A stretch of DNA of 28,437 nucleotides from CAYXXZ01 sp964469165 (GCA_964469165.1 CAYXXZ010000036.1:1-28437); one strand, 5' to 3'; counted from the first letter of the stretch, positions 1-7,291 are shown. Program-made: numbers and translations. The notes: generated by a model not told the origin, from the sequence alone.

Positions 1-262
1 TGTAGATGAGGTTGCTGCGGCTGAACCCCTTACCGTGGCGCAGGCGCAAATCGGCAGCAAGCCTGGTGATCAGCCCCGCGCCGTACTCGGCACGATCTTT
101 GCCGCCCTGCTCGAACTCCACAATGTGTTGCCCCACCTGCCAGTAGGTATTCACCAACTGGGTATTGACCGCTTGCAGCGCCGCAGCACGGCCTGTTGTG
201 TAGGTGCGGGAGATATGTTCCAGCAAATCCTGATAATTTCCGTCGTGTGTGAGCGTTGTCAT
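1..262 (-). CDS. YhcG/DUF1016-family nuclease, N-terminal part (runs off left edge)
   Basis: The ATG is at 262 and the frame stays open for 87 codons to the window edge, so only the N-terminal domain is present. The peptide carries the YhcG N-terminal signature: a helix ending in LQAVNTQLVNTYWQVGQ, then IVEFEQGGKDRAEYG, then GKGFSRSNL. In full-length members this domain precedes a PD-(D/E)XK nuclease domain, which would lie outside the window. The family often sits next to type I restriction-modification or other defence genes and in integron or island contexts. A purine-rich GAGGTG lies 7 nt before the ATG and supports this start. The gene points left, away from the recombinase-like remnant at 480-605. 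The family call is secure; whether the gene is intact cannot be judged. Confidence 0.88.
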   Translation of the reverse strand, partial: MTTLTHDGNYQDLLEHISRTYTTGRAAALQAVNTQLVNTYWQVGQHIVEFEQGGKDRAEYGAGLITRLAADLRLRHGKGFSRSNLIY

Positions 263-282
263 AGCCGCACCTCAAATGCTCC

Positions 283-384
283 TCACTTCAGTGCCAAGCG
301 AGCCGTGGCCTTGTCCAGCTCTCGTTGCTTGGTTTTCACCTGTTCAACGCGGACCACCAGTTCGGCTACAAATGTAAGCACTGG
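283..384 (-). pseudogene. Short remnant reading frame upstream of the yhcG-like gene
   Basis: On the minus strand, between a TAA at 385-387 and a TGA at 283-285, there are 33 sense codons. The peptide is helix-rich with coiled-coil character (AELVVRVEQVKTKQRELDKA). It ends 20 bp before the yhcG-like start in the same direction. It looks like the tail of a larger truncated gene; a subunit of a type I restriction-modification system is one possibility given the neighbour, but no diagnostic motif is present. It is too short to assign a family. Confidence 0.25.
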
Positions 385-479
385 TTATCTAAACGGGGTA
401 ATCATAGGTTTCAAATAGGGCATTGTCTCGAAAAACACCTCTTTAAAATCGTTTGATTACCCTGTTTCCGCAACCGTAG

Positions 480-605
480 TACCAACCGGATCTGGAACTT
501 TGCGGAGATGGAGCCGAAGGAGCAACCCAGCAGACCACACTGATCTACAGCCATTTGTTTATTAAAGGATTTATCAGACCGCTGAGTACTTCTAAACATC
601 CCTGA
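480..605 (+). pseudogene. Decayed C-terminus of an integron/phage-type tyrosine recombinase
   Basis: The plus-strand frame between a TAG (477-479) and a TGA (603-605) encodes 41 residues. They contain ELCG, then TTLIYSHLF, then a Gly and Pro-Leu. In IntI-type integrases the last conserved block runs E-L-L-G-H, a few residues, T-T-x-I-Y-T-H-V-L, then Gly and S-P-L, with the Tyr of I-Y-T-H as nucleophile. The order and spacing match except for about three extra residues between the two blocks. No upstream catalytic Arg/His boxes are in frame, so this is at most a fragment. Its direction, opposite to the yhcG-like gene on its left, is what an intI and its cassettes would show. The match is by eye on a short stretch and could be coincidental. 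Confidence 0.4.
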
Positions 606-636
606 GACCAGAAAAAATCACCAGACGTCAGACCTA

Positions 637-948
637 TCAAAACTCTTCCAGTTGCACCACATGATATGCCGGCTCTTCATAGGGATGCGCCTCGAACAGC
701 GCCTGGATGGCGGCTTCGATGAGATGGTCTTCACAGACCATTTCCACCTTGTATTCGCTGACCTGCTCCACCCAGCCCTGCTTGCCGAGGAATGGATTGC
801 TGCCTTCCAACGGGCGGAATTGGCCCTGGCCCAGGGTTTGCCAGCAGCACTGGTCGTAGTCGCCGATGCGCCCGGCGCCGGTGTCGAAAACCGCCTGCTT
901 GACGGCCTCGAGATGGGTTGCGGGAACGTAGAAACAGAATTTGTACAT
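637..948 (-). CDS. NIF3/YqfO-like small protein
   Basis: This 103-residue protein matches the stand-alone form of the middle domain of YqfO/NIF3 proteins, a PII/CutA-like fold: it starts MYKFCFYVP, has GAGRIGDYDQCCW, QFRPLEGSNPFLG and ends with AHPYEEPAYHV. The same domain interrupts the dimetal NIF3 fold in Bacillus YqfO. Stand-alone copies are common in gammaproteobacteria and have no settled function; small-molecule or metal sensing is a guess from the fold. There is no strong ribosome-binding site before the ATG. The 132-bp gap upstream of it, toward ybbN, is filled by the heptamer element at 963-1068, which may contain or displace its promoter. Confidence 0.85.
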   Translation of the reverse strand: MYKFCFYVPATHLEAVKQAVFDTGAGRIGDYDQCCWQTLGQGQFRPLEGSNPFLGKQGWVEQVSEYKVEMVCEDHLIEAAIQALFEAHPYEEPAYHVVQLEEF

Positions 949-962
949 GGTTGGCCCGAATC

Positions 963-1068
963 AGTTCACAGTTCACAGTTCACAGTTCACAGTTCACAGT
1001 TCACAGTTCACAGTTCACAGGATGAGCGTGGCCCCCCCCTGTTAACTGTCAACTGAAAACTGATAACT
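963..1068. repeat. Inverted heptamer element 1: (AGTTCAC)x8, C-rich core, inverted heptamers
   Basis: Positions 963-1018 are eight perfect copies of AGTTCAC. A core at 1019-1038 contains a run of eight C (1032-1039). Positions 1041-1068 are four 7-bp units GTTAACT, GTCAACT, GAAAACT and GATAACT. On the other strand these read AGTTATC, AGTTTTC, AGTTGAC and AGTTAAC, the same AGTTNNC unit inverted. The element fills the gap between the ybbN stop (1081) and the start of the NIF3-like gene (948). Confidence 0.9.
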
Positions 1069-1080
1069 AAAAAAACCAAC

Positions 1081-1953
1081 TCAGTACAACAACGTATAGA
1101 TCTTGCGTTGAAATTCGATCGCCAGCGGATTGCCCTTGCCGAGTGCGGCGAGAATGTCGAGGTAGATTTTTCTGGCGCCGCCGTCGCGGAATTCGCGATT
1201 GGCCCGCAGGATGCCGTAAAGCAGCTCCAGCGCTTCGCGCTCGTGGTTGTTCTGGCTGAACTGCACGGCCAGCTCGTAGGCCAGTTCCAGGTTGTCCGGG
1301 TCGTTGTTGAGTTTTTCTTCCAGTTCGCGAATTTCTGGCGTTTTCGACGACTCTTCCATCAATTCCAGCTGCGCGAGCAACTGGTCGTAGTGCGCGTTCT
1401 GGTCCTGGAGCTTGATCGCTTCGAGCACCGTGCGAGCTTCCTGCAACTGGCGCAATTGCAGACAGGCTTGGGCGAGCGCCAGCGCGATGGCGGCCTCGTG
1501 ACCGGAGTCGCTGTAGGCCTCGCGCAGCAGTGGCAGCGCTTCTTCGGCATTGCCCGCCTGGAGTATTTCGTTCGCGGCGGCGAGCTTGCGCTCCCAGGGC
1601 TTGGGCAGGTGCTTGTCGAGAAACTTACGGATTTCCGCTTCCGGCAGCGCTCCCTGGAAAGCATCCACCGGGCGGCCCTCTTTCATCACCACCACCGTGG
1701 GCAGGCTGCGTACCCCGAACTGGGACGCGATTTCGCCCAGTTGTTCGGCATTGAGCTTGGCGAGCAGGAAATCACCGGCGTATTCGTTGGCCAGCTTTTC
1801 CAGCAGCGGCATCAATACCTTGCAGGGCGCACACCAGTCGGCCCAGAAGTCGACCAGCACCGGGCGCTGCATGGACTCGTCGATCAGATACTGCTGGGCA
1901 TTCTCGTAAGTGATCTCGACGACGTTCGTGTTCGCTTGCATGAGCGTGTTCAT
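1081..1953 (-). CDS. ybbN: Thioredoxin-like co-chaperone YbbN (CnoX)
   Basis: A 290-residue protein with an N-terminal thioredoxin domain (about 10-115) and a C-terminal TPR-like helical region. The thioredoxin domain has the redox motif WCAPCK (CAPC 41-44) and the cis-proline at SLPT (Pro85). The length fits the YbbN/CnoX family (E. coli about 284). CnoX proteins are holdases that protect clients from chlorine stress and hand them to GroEL or DnaK. The E. coli protein lacks a full CXXC, whereas this one keeps it, as in the Caulobacter type, so it may also act as an oxidoreductase. I chose the ATG at 1953, preceded by GGAGA at 6-7 nt; an in-frame ATG nine codons upstream has no such site. It lies 81 bp after rlmKL in the same direction. 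Confidence 0.93.
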   Translation of the reverse strand: MNTLMQANTNVVEITYENAQQYLIDESMQRPVLVDFWADWCAPCKVLMPLLEKLANEYAGDFLLAKLNAEQLGEIASQFGVRSLPTVVVMKEGRPVDAFQGALPEAEIRKFLDKHLPKPWERKLAAANEILQAGNAEEALPLLREAYSDSGHEAAIALALAQACLQLRQLQEARTVLEAIKLQDQNAHYDQLLAQLELMEESSKTPEIRELEEKLNNDPDNLELAYELAVQFSQNNHEREALELLYGILRANREFRDGGARKIYLDILAALGKGNPLAIEFQRKIYTLLY

Positions 1954-2034
1954 ATCAGGTCTCCGTAGGTATTGCGGCACTGCAGCGGCGAGTTCCGGGC
2001 CACAAACAGCCCTGTCGCCTGACTTGCCGATCTG

Positions 2035-4203
2035 TCAGCGGTCTTGCCGATCCCCCCTGTGGCGGATCAACCAGCAATGATGGATTTTGGGATTGCGCTC
2101 GAAATCCGGTGGTATCGTGCGGGGGGTAATATCTTCCATGTCATAGCGCTTGGCAAGGGTCTCGTCCATTCTGAAGCGGCGGAAATTGTTGGAGAAAATC
2201 AGTGTGCCGCCAGCGGCGAGCAACGCCATGGCGTCTTCCACCAGGCGCACGTGGTCGCGCTGGATATCCAGAACGTTCACCATTTTCTTGGAATTGGAGA
2301 ACGTCGGCGGATCGAGAAAGATCAGGTCGAACTGCCCCTCTCCCTTTGCCAGCCATTCCAGACAATCGGCGCGCAGCAGCGCATGGCGGCGCAGATCGAG
2401 ACCGTTGAGCTCGAAATTGCGCTTCGCCCACTCCAGGTAGGTATTGGACATGTCCAGGCTCAGGCTCTCGCGGGCGCCGCCCAGCGCGGCCTGCACCGTG
2501 GCCGCCGCCGTGTAGCAAAAAAGATTGAGAAAACGCTTGCCCCTGGCCATGTCGCCGATCATTGCGCGCACCGGACGGTGATCGAGAAACAGGCCCGAGT
2601 CCAGGTAATCGTCCAGGTTGATCTCGAATTTCGCCGCCCCTTCCGTCACCACGAAGCCCTGGGCTTTACGGTTCCACGGATTCTGGGGTTGATATTGAGC
2701 GTCGCCACTCTGGCGGCGGCGCTCCTTGAAATGCAATTTGTCGCGGCTCTGCGGGTAGAGATGGCTCAGCGCCTGGCGCACATCGCGCAAACGCTGACGG
2801 GCCTTGTTGGCGTCGACGCTGGCGGGTGGCGCGTATTCCTGCACGTGAATGGCGTCGCCGTACAGGTCGATGGCCACGGCGTACTCCGGCAAGTCGCTGT
2901 CGTAAAGGCGATAACAGCTCACACCGCTGCGCGTCAGCCAGGGCTTGAGGCGCCGTGCATTTTTCTGCAGGCGGTTGACCAGCATCCGCGCATTGTCCGA
3001 CAGGGGTCTCTCGCGCTGCTCGGCCCGTTCCGCCCCTTCTTCCCGCAGGCTGTAGAGAAAAAGTTTCGCCGCAATCGTACCGTTGTAGAGCGCGTAGTTT
3101 CTATCTGCCCGCAAACGCAGTTCCTGGGCGAGATCGAGGTTGCCGGTGAACACCCCCAGGCGCCAGCCGGCAAACTCCGTACGCGCCACGTTCCCCAGTT
3201 CCCTGTAGAGCGGGCGCAGTTCCTCGACCTCGCCCCAGCGTTCGCCGTAGGGCGGATTGGTGATCAGCAGACCGGGCTCGAGCGCCTTGTGGGTGGGCTT
3301 TTTCACGGCCTGCAAGGGCTTGGCCGACACTCTCACGAGATGCTCCAGGCCCGCGGCGACAATGTTTTCCTGCGCCGCGGCAACGGCGCGGGCATCCTTG
3401 TCGTAGCCGCGAATTTCCGGAATCTCGCGCTTGCGCCCCACAGCGGCGCGCGCCTGCGCCTCGTCGACCAGATCGCGCCACAGCTCTGCGTCGAACTGGC
3501 GCCAGCGGCGGAAACCCCAGCGGCTGCGGGCAATGCCGGGGGCGATATCCGCGGCCATCATGGCGCCTTCGATCAACAGCGTGCCGCTGCCGCACATGGG
3601 GTCGATCAGGGCGCCGCCGCGCGCGCAGATCTGCGGCCACCCCGCGCGCAGCAACAGCGCAGCGGCGAGATTTTCCTTGAGTGGCGCGGGCACCATGGCG
3701 ACGCGGTAGCCGCGCCTGTGAAGACTGTCACCGGACAGATCGAGGCTGAGCGCCACGCGCCCCTTGGCGAGATAGGCGTTGATGCGCAAATCGGGGGACT
3801 TCAGGTCGACGCCAGGCCGCTCGCCACAGCGTGCGACGAACTGATCCACCACGGCATCCTTGATCTTCTGCGCGCCAAACTGGGAATGGCGAATGGCGTC
3901 GCTGCGCCCCGCGAAATCCACCGCGAAGGTGGTCGCACTGTCCATGTGGGCGGACCAGTCGATCTGCCCCGCCCCCTGGTAAAGCTCCTCGGCACTGTTC
4001 ACCTCGACGCGCGCCAGCGGCAACAGCACCCGGTTGGCGATTCGCGACCACAGGCAGACCCGGTATGGATAGGCCGCATCCCCGCTGGCGTAGACCCCGG
4101 CAACGGTTTCGCGCACCGCGCTTGCGCCAAGGGCGAGAAGCTCCTCGCGCAACAGCGCTTCCATGCCTTTCGGGCAGTTGACGAAAATTTCCTGGCTGGC
4201 CAT
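2035..4203 (-). CDS. rlmKL: Bifunctional 23S rRNA methyltransferase RlmKL
   Basis: At 722 residues it matches the fused RlmK/RlmL enzyme (E. coli about 702), which makes m2G2445 (RlmL part) and m7G2069 (RlmK part) in 23S rRNA. The N-terminus (IFVNCPKGMEALLREEL) begins the THUMP region. The first Rossmann methyltransferase has MCGSGTLL (203-210) and the NPPYGER motif (316-322). The second, C-terminal methyltransferase has FLDPPTFSNSKKM, the RlmK catalytic-loop signature, and an LFCYTA SAM-binding start. It probably leads a transcript with ybbN. A TAAAAT at 4249-4254 (minus strand) is a weak -10 candidate. Cytoplasmic, ribosome assembly. Confidence 0.96.
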   Translation of the reverse strand: MASQEIFVNCPKGMEALLREELLALGASAVRETVAGVYASGDAAYPYRVCLWSRIANRVLLPLARVEVNSAEELYQGAGQIDWSAHMDSATTFAVDFAGRSDAIRHSQFGAQKIKDAVVDQFVARCGERPGVDLKSPDLRINAYLAKGRVALSLDLSGDSLHRRGYRVAMVPAPLKENLAAALLLRAGWPQICARGGALIDPMCGSGTLLIEGAMMAADIAPGIARSRWGFRRWRQFDAELWRDLVDEAQARAAVGRKREIPEIRGYDKDARAVAAAQENIVAAGLEHLVRVSAKPLQAVKKPTHKALEPGLLITNPPYGERWGEVEELRPLYRELGNVARTEFAGWRLGVFTGNLDLAQELRLRADRNYALYNGTIAAKLFLYSLREEGAERAEQRERPLSDNARMLVNRLQKNARRLKPWLTRSGVSCYRLYDSDLPEYAVAIDLYGDAIHVQEYAPPASVDANKARQRLRDVRQALSHLYPQSRDKLHFKERRRQSGDAQYQPQNPWNRKAQGFVVTEGAAKFEINLDDYLDSGLFLDHRPVRAMIGDMARGKRFLNLFCYTAAATVQAALGGARESLSLDMSNTYLEWAKRNFELNGLDLRRHALLRADCLEWLAKGEGQFDLIFLDPPTFSNSKKMVNVLDIQRDHVRLVEDAMALLAAGGTLIFSNNFRRFRMDETLAKRYDMEDITPRTIPPDFERNPKIHHCWLIRHRGDRQDR

Positions 4204-4593
4204 ACCTACTCTTTCCCGGTTAGCGGTGGAGATTGCACAATGCGTGAAATTTTACCCTGTCCCGGTGGATGCTTGTTGCTCCAGGGCAGGATATAAAACC
4301 CTGTAGCTCGACCGCCAAGGCCTGAAAAACAAGGCTCTTGAACAACGATTTGCATTGTCGGACAGAATTCCGCCCGAACCTTACAGCTTATAGCCCAACC
4401 CACCGCGAAACGTCGCGAGCATATAACCATAAAGTCTTAGACAGCCCTACCCCTATTTGGTCCACTGGAAGGCCGGGTGACATGCTCAAGGCCCTCAGCG
4501 TATTTGACTGAACCTCGGGCGCAATCGTCATTCGGCATTGACCCCTTCGTCATTTACCCGCAACGGGTTAAACAAAGTCAGGAGCTTTGCATT
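4204..4593. other. Intergenic region between divergent rlmKL and rmf
   Basis: About 390 bp without a credible gene. It must hold the promoters of rlmKL (minus) and rmf (plus). Visible items are a possible rlmKL -10 at 4249-4254, a degenerate AGCTNTA-type heptamer element at about 4291-4396, an AT-rich stretch around 4422-4440, and a small hairpin ACCCG-CAA-CGGGT at 4556-4568 just before the rmf ribosome-binding site. I cannot place a convincing rmf promoter. Confidence 0.5.
4291..4396. repeat. Degenerate heptamer element C
   Basis: The right side TACAGCT-TATAGCC (4382-4395) reads on the other strand as GGCTATA-AGCTGTA, the unit seen in elements A and B. The left side (4291-4310, TATAAAACCCTGTAGCTCGA) resembles their left arm but has lost one base of the 7-bp period. 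The assignment is weaker than for the other elements. Confidence 0.45.
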
Positions 4594-4800
4594 ATGAGAA
4601 AACAGAAACGCGACGCTGCCCACCGTGCTTTCCTCCGTGGTTACCAGGCCGGTTACGACATGAAGACCAAAAGCCTATGTCCCTTCCAGACGGAATCCAA
4701 TACCGGACAGGAGTGGCTGCGGGGCTGGCGCGAGGGCCGTCAGGATCAGTGGCAGGGCTTCAACGCCCAGGCATGCCAACAGAAAGTTTCTGCGCTGTAA
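4594..4800 (+). CDS. rmf: Ribosome modulation factor Rmf
   Basis: A 68-residue basic protein with the family pattern KQKRDAAHRAFLRGYQAGY, then CPFQT, then WLRGWREGRQD. Rmf binds 70S ribosomes in stationary phase and converts them to hibernating 100S dimers. The E. coli protein is 55 residues; this one has about a dozen extra C-terminal residues. The ATG at 4594 is preceded by GGAG at 4581-4584. A longer in-frame reading from upstream exists but has no family similarity before this Met. The gene stands alone and is followed 19 bp later by a strong terminator, so it is probably monocistronic. Confidence 0.95.
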   Translation: MRKQKRDAAHRAFLRGYQAGYDMKTKSLCPFQTESNTGQEWLRGWREGRQDQWQGFNAQACQQKVSAL

Positions 4801-4819
4801 ACCTGCTTTTCCCTACCAA

Positions 4820-4843
4820 GGCACCGCAACGGTGCCTTTTTTT
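4820..4843 (+). terminator. Rho-independent terminator of rmf
   Basis: A perfect 7-bp stem GGCACCG / CGGTGCC with a CAA loop (4820-4836) is followed by seven T (4837-4843). It lies between the convergent rmf and DUF2288 genes. Only the plus-strand side has a T tract directly after the stem. Confidence 0.92.
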
Positions 4844-4847
4844 GTGC

Positions 4848-5180
4848 TCAGCGCCCGGCGTGCTGAACGAATACCCAGGGGCTCAGCACCACCGCCCACA
4901 CCAGAGCATCGGCATCATACCATTGCAGCGCCTGCTGATCGCTCACCGGACCAACCTGGCCCTGGCTGATCCAGGCTTCCATTGCCGCCTTGTTGTCCGC
5001 CATCACTTCCGCTGCCACCGCCACCAGATCCAGTTCCGCAGCCACGGCGATGGCAGCTCCCGAGGCGAAGTAACGCTGTAATTCGCGCCAGGGAATCCTT
5101 GCGGTTTCGGTGTTGAGCAACGCCTTGCGCACTTCCGGGTCGGCGAGATCGACATTGACGTCGGGGCTTTCATCAGTCAT
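4848..5180 (-). CDS. DUF2288 family protein
   Basis: A 110-residue acidic protein matching DUF2288, with the typical ETARIPWRELQRYFASG near the start, the DNKAAMEAWISQGQV block and a C-terminal W-VLSPWVFVQ. The family is widespread in proteobacteria and cyanobacteria and has no known function. It is soluble, with no signal peptide or membrane span. Its start overlaps the stop of the GIY-YIG gene by 8 nt, so it is the last gene of the sprT operon, and translational coupling is likely. Confidence 0.85.
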   Translation of the reverse strand: MTDESPDVNVDLADPEVRKALLNTETARIPWRELQRYFASGAAIAVAAELDLVAVAAEVMADNKAAMEAWISQGQVGPVSDQQALQWYDADALVWAVVLSPWVFVQHAGR

Positions 5181-5436
5181 GAAAAATCATCACATTCTGC
5201 TTGAGGTTCAGTTTGTCGCTGCGCTTGAGCTTGCGGATGGCCGCTTCCCGCCGCTGCGCCGCGCTCCGGTCGGGCTGGGACTCCAGGTACACCACCGCAA
5301 GGGGGCGACGCCCCTTGAAATATCGGGCGCCCCGCCCGGCGCCTTGATGTTCGCGAAAACGCCGCGCGATGTCGGTAGTCACGCCGGTGTAGAGCGAACC
5401 GTCGTCCGCTTCGATCATGTATACCCACCAACTCAT
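5173..5436 (-). CDS. GIY-YIG domain protein (UPF0213/YhbQ-like)
   Basis: This 87-residue protein is a minimal single GIY-YIG domain. WWVYMIEADDGSLYTGVT gives the two-strand GIY...YTG core, RRFREH supplies the conserved Arg and His, and RREAAIRKLKR is the following helix with the catalytic-type Glu. Such small stand-alone proteins are structure-specific nuclease candidates of uncertain role, often annotated as UPF0213 or YhbQ-like. Its ATG overlaps the sprT stop codon (ATGA, 5433-5436), showing tight coupling with sprT. Confidence 0.88.
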   Translation of the reverse strand: MSWWVYMIEADDGSLYTGVTTDIARRFREHQGAGRGARYFKGRRPLAVVYLESQPDRSAAQRREAAIRKLKRSDKLNLKQNVMIFHD

Positions 5437-5951
5437 ACCGGCTGCAGCGTTTCGCCACAGCGGCGGCAGCGGTACTGTGCCTTGCCGGTGCGTACGCGCC
5501 GGTCGCGCAGCGCGCCCAGCCAGTGCGTGTCACAGGCGCAGCGGTAGCCATGTTTGCGAGTCTGGCGCAGTGGAATACCGTCGAGGGAGTAATCGGCGGT
5601 GACGCTGGCATCCGCGCCGAAGGCGGCCATGATGGCCCGCCATTCACTGCCGTGCGGACGAATGTTTCGCAATCCGAACATCACGTCCGCCAGGTAATGG
5701 GCCACCTCGTGCGGCACCGTGGATGCCAGGCAATCCTCATAGTAGCGCGCGAACAGCCAGGGGTTGTAACGGATCTGGCGCTCACGCCCCCTCACCCGGT
5801 ACATGCCGGATGCCCTGCCCCGCAGATTGAACACTACCGGAATATCGGCAAAGGAGCGCGCGAAGAGCTCTTCACCGACACGAATGAAACGCTGTGTTTC
5901 TTCGATCACCCGGCGCTGCTGATTGCTGTCGATTGGAGTTACCTGGTTCAT
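5433..5951 (-). CDS. sprT: SprT-family zinc metalloprotease
   Basis: 172 residues with the zinc-protease motif HEVAH (81-85) and a C-terminal zinc-ribbon-like set of cysteines (CAC at 138-140, His143, CRRC at 162-165). SprT is the bacterial relative of Spartan, the DNA-protein crosslink protease, although the bacterial role is poorly defined. I start it at the ATG at 5951. A longer in-frame reading begins with a GTG inside the heptamer repeat and adds only repeat-encoded residues. A perfect TATAAT lies 7 nt upstream of this ATG, so the transcript may be leaderless. It is the first gene of a three-gene operon. Confidence 0.9.
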   Translation of the reverse strand: MNQVTPIDSNQQRRVIEETQRFIRVGEELFARSFADIPVVFNLRGRASGMYRVRGRERQIRYNPWLFARYYEDCLASTVPHEVAHYLADVMFGLRNIRPHGSEWRAIMAAFGADASVTADYSLDGIPLRQTRKHGYRCACDTHWLGALRDRRVRTGKAQYRCRRCGETLQPV

Positions 5952-5958
5952 GGCGGGG

Positions 5959-5987
5959 ATTATAGGGGAGTTCGGAGTTGTCAGTTC
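5959..5987 (-). promoter_or_regulatory. Candidate sprT promoter with consensus -10
   Basis: On the minus strand TATAAT (5959-5964) lies 7 nt before the sprT ATG, so the start point would fall at or next to the A of ATG. The hexamer 17 bp upstream (5982-5987, GAACTG) is a weak -35 and lies inside the heptamer array. Confidence 0.55.
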
Positions 5988-6070
5988 ACAGTTCACAGTT
6001 CACAGTGGTCAGTATCGGGGCTGCTGGCCGTTGTGCTGTGAAGCGCCGGCTGTAGACTGTAAACTGTGAC
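5976..6070. repeat. Inverted heptamer element 2 in the sprT/rnm divergent promoter region
   Basis: The left array is AGTTGTC (5976), AGTTCAC three times (5983-6003), AGTGGTC and AGTATCG. A GC-rich core follows, then CTGTAGA, CTGTAAA and CTGTGAC (6050-6070). The right units read inverted as GTCACAG, TTTACAG and TCTACAG, that is AGTYNAC-type units on the other strand. The element takes up nearly all of the 122 bp between the divergent genes and ends 3 nt before the rnm start codon. Confidence 0.82.
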
Positions 6071-6073
6071 GCA

Positions 6074-6901
6074 ATGAAATTCGATCTGCACTGCCACACC
6101 ACCGCCTCCGACGGCACGCTGACCCCGCAGGAACTGGTGGACAGAGCCCACTCCCGCGACCTCGAGTTGCTGTCGATCACCGATCACGACAGTGTCGAGG
6201 CCTATCGCGACCTCAGTGTACCTGCCGAATTGCGCATCGTGCCCGGCGTGGAGTTTTCCTGTCAGTGGCGCAAATACAGCATCCATATCGTCGGGCTCGG
6301 CATCGATCTCGATGCAACCGTCGTGGCAGAGGCCATCGCGCACCAGACCCTGGCGCGCAAGCGCCGCGCCGAAATGATCGCCGAGCGCCTGCAAAAATAC
6401 GGCGTAGAGAACCCTCTCGAAGGCGCCCTGAAGGAAGCCGCCGGCGGTACCCTGGGCCGCCCCCACTTTGCCCGCCACCTGGTCAACATCGGCTTCGTCG
6501 CCAGCGAGTCCATCGCCTTCAAAAAATTTCTCGGTGCCGGCAAGCCGTGCGACATCAAGGTCGGCTGGCCGTCTCCCGAGCAGGTCATCGAGTGGATTCG
6601 CGCCGCGGGCGGCGTGGCAGTGCTTGCCCACCCGGGCCGCTACGGCATGACACGGACGCGCCTGGCGACCTTTCTCGAAGAGTTCAGCCAATGGGGCGGT
6701 GAAGCCATGGAAGTGGTATCCGGCCGCCAACTGCCGGCGGACACGCGCCAGTTCGCAACCCTATGCCGCCAGTTCGGGCTCGCGGCGTCGGCCGGCTCCG
6801 ATTTTCACAGTCCCGCCCAGTCCTGGCTCGACCTCGGTGTATTTTCCACGCTGCCGCCGGATGTACACCTGGTCTGGTCACGTTGGCTTGATACCCGGTG
6901 A
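6074..6901 (+). CDS. rnm: PHP-domain phosphoesterase, RNase AM (YciV/TrpH) family
   Basis: 275 residues with the full set of PHP metal-binding motifs: DLHCHTTASDG (His6, His8), ITDHDS (37-39), PGVEFS, GRPH, LAHPGRY (His186) and GSDFH (Asp243, His245). The closest characterised relative is E. coli YciV (TrpH, RNase AM), which removes 5' nucleotides from nucleic acids including 5S and 23S rRNA ends and 3',5'-bisphosphonucleotides. No Shine-Dalgarno sequence is visible; heptamer element 2 runs to within 3 nt of the ATG. It is divergent from the sprT operon and followed after 45 bp by a small gene and hemH in the same direction. Confidence 0.9.
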   Translation: MKFDLHCHTTASDGTLTPQELVDRAHSRDLELLSITDHDSVEAYRDLSVPAELRIVPGVEFSCQWRKYSIHIVGLGIDLDATVVAEAIAHQTLARKRRAEMIAERLQKYGVENPLEGALKEAAGGTLGRPHFARHLVNIGFVASESIAFKKFLGAGKPCDIKVGWPSPEQVIEWIRAAGGVAVLAHPGRYGMTRTRLATFLEEFSQWGGEAMEVVSGRQLPADTRQFATLCRQFGLAASAGSDFHSPAQSWLDLGVFSTLPPDVHLVWSRWLDTR

Positions 6902-6946
6902 TGGACTACCATTAGCGGCTGACTTCCCTACCCTGTTGCAATCACC

Positions 6947-7270
6947 ATGGCCTTCAAAACGCCCCCCACAAAAGCCGAGTTGCGCGAGCAACTGCGCGAA
7001 GATGTGGACCGCTATCTCACGGATGGCGGCAGGGTGAAGCATGTGGAAAACGGCGTCAGCGGACGCGATGATGCGGCCCCCGTGAAAAAGGTGTTTTTTG
7101 ACACGCCGCGCGAGCCGCGCACCTACCTCAACGAAGTGGTCGCCAGCATCGACGCCCGGCGCAAACCCGCAACCCCGGCAAAAACCCAGGAAAAACCCAG
7201 GAAGCCCAGGCTCAAGACGCTTTATGACGATTTCGGCGAACCGCTGCGCAAGATCTGGGTCGAGGAATAG
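6947..7270 (+). CDS. Small charged protein of unknown function
   Basis: A 107-residue, highly charged soluble protein. An N-terminal helix with LREDVDRYLTDGGRVKHVENGVSG precedes a Pro/Lys-rich linker and a C-terminal LYDDFGEPLRKIWVEE. The first part resembles the Fl-x-x-GG-x-[VI] pattern of short gammaproteobacterial proteins such as the SutA group, but this is only a motif-level likeness and I do not assign a function. No clear ribosome-binding site precedes the ATG at 6947. It is sandwiched 45 bp after rnm and 21 bp before hemH in the same direction, and the codon usage looks like that of its neighbours, so I believe it is real. Confidence 0.65.
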   Translation: MAFKTPPTKAELREQLREDVDRYLTDGGRVKHVENGVSGRDDAAPVKKVFFDTPREPRTYLNEVVASIDARRKPATPAKTQEKPRKPRLKTLYDDFGEPLRKIWVEE

Positions 7271-7291
7271 ACCGGACATGGACAACTGAAC

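Noticed and set aside
390..480. attI/attC recombination site beside the recombinase remnant
   Set aside because: GTT-containing stretches occur, but none fits the paired GTTRRRY / RYYYAAC core sites.
963..1018. CRISPR array
   Set aside because: The units are contiguous 7-mers without spacers; no cas genes are present. The same holds for 28381-28437.
2044..4296. A 750-codon open frame on the plus strand opposite rlmKL
   Set aside because: It is a shadow of the high-GC rlmKL gene in the opposite strand, with no recognisable domain; rlmKL motifs are unambiguous. The same applies to long antisense frames at 10623-12059, 12542-14713, 17870-19060, 24224-25375 and 26029-27351.
4531..4566. An rmf promoter starting at TTGACC (4538-4543)
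   Set aside because: The hexamer 17 bp downstream does not resemble a -10, so I do not call it.
5952..5996. N-terminal extension of SprT starting with a GTG in the heptamer array
   Set aside because: The added residues are encoded by the repeat; a start at 5951 aligns with the family and has a consensus -10 just upstream.
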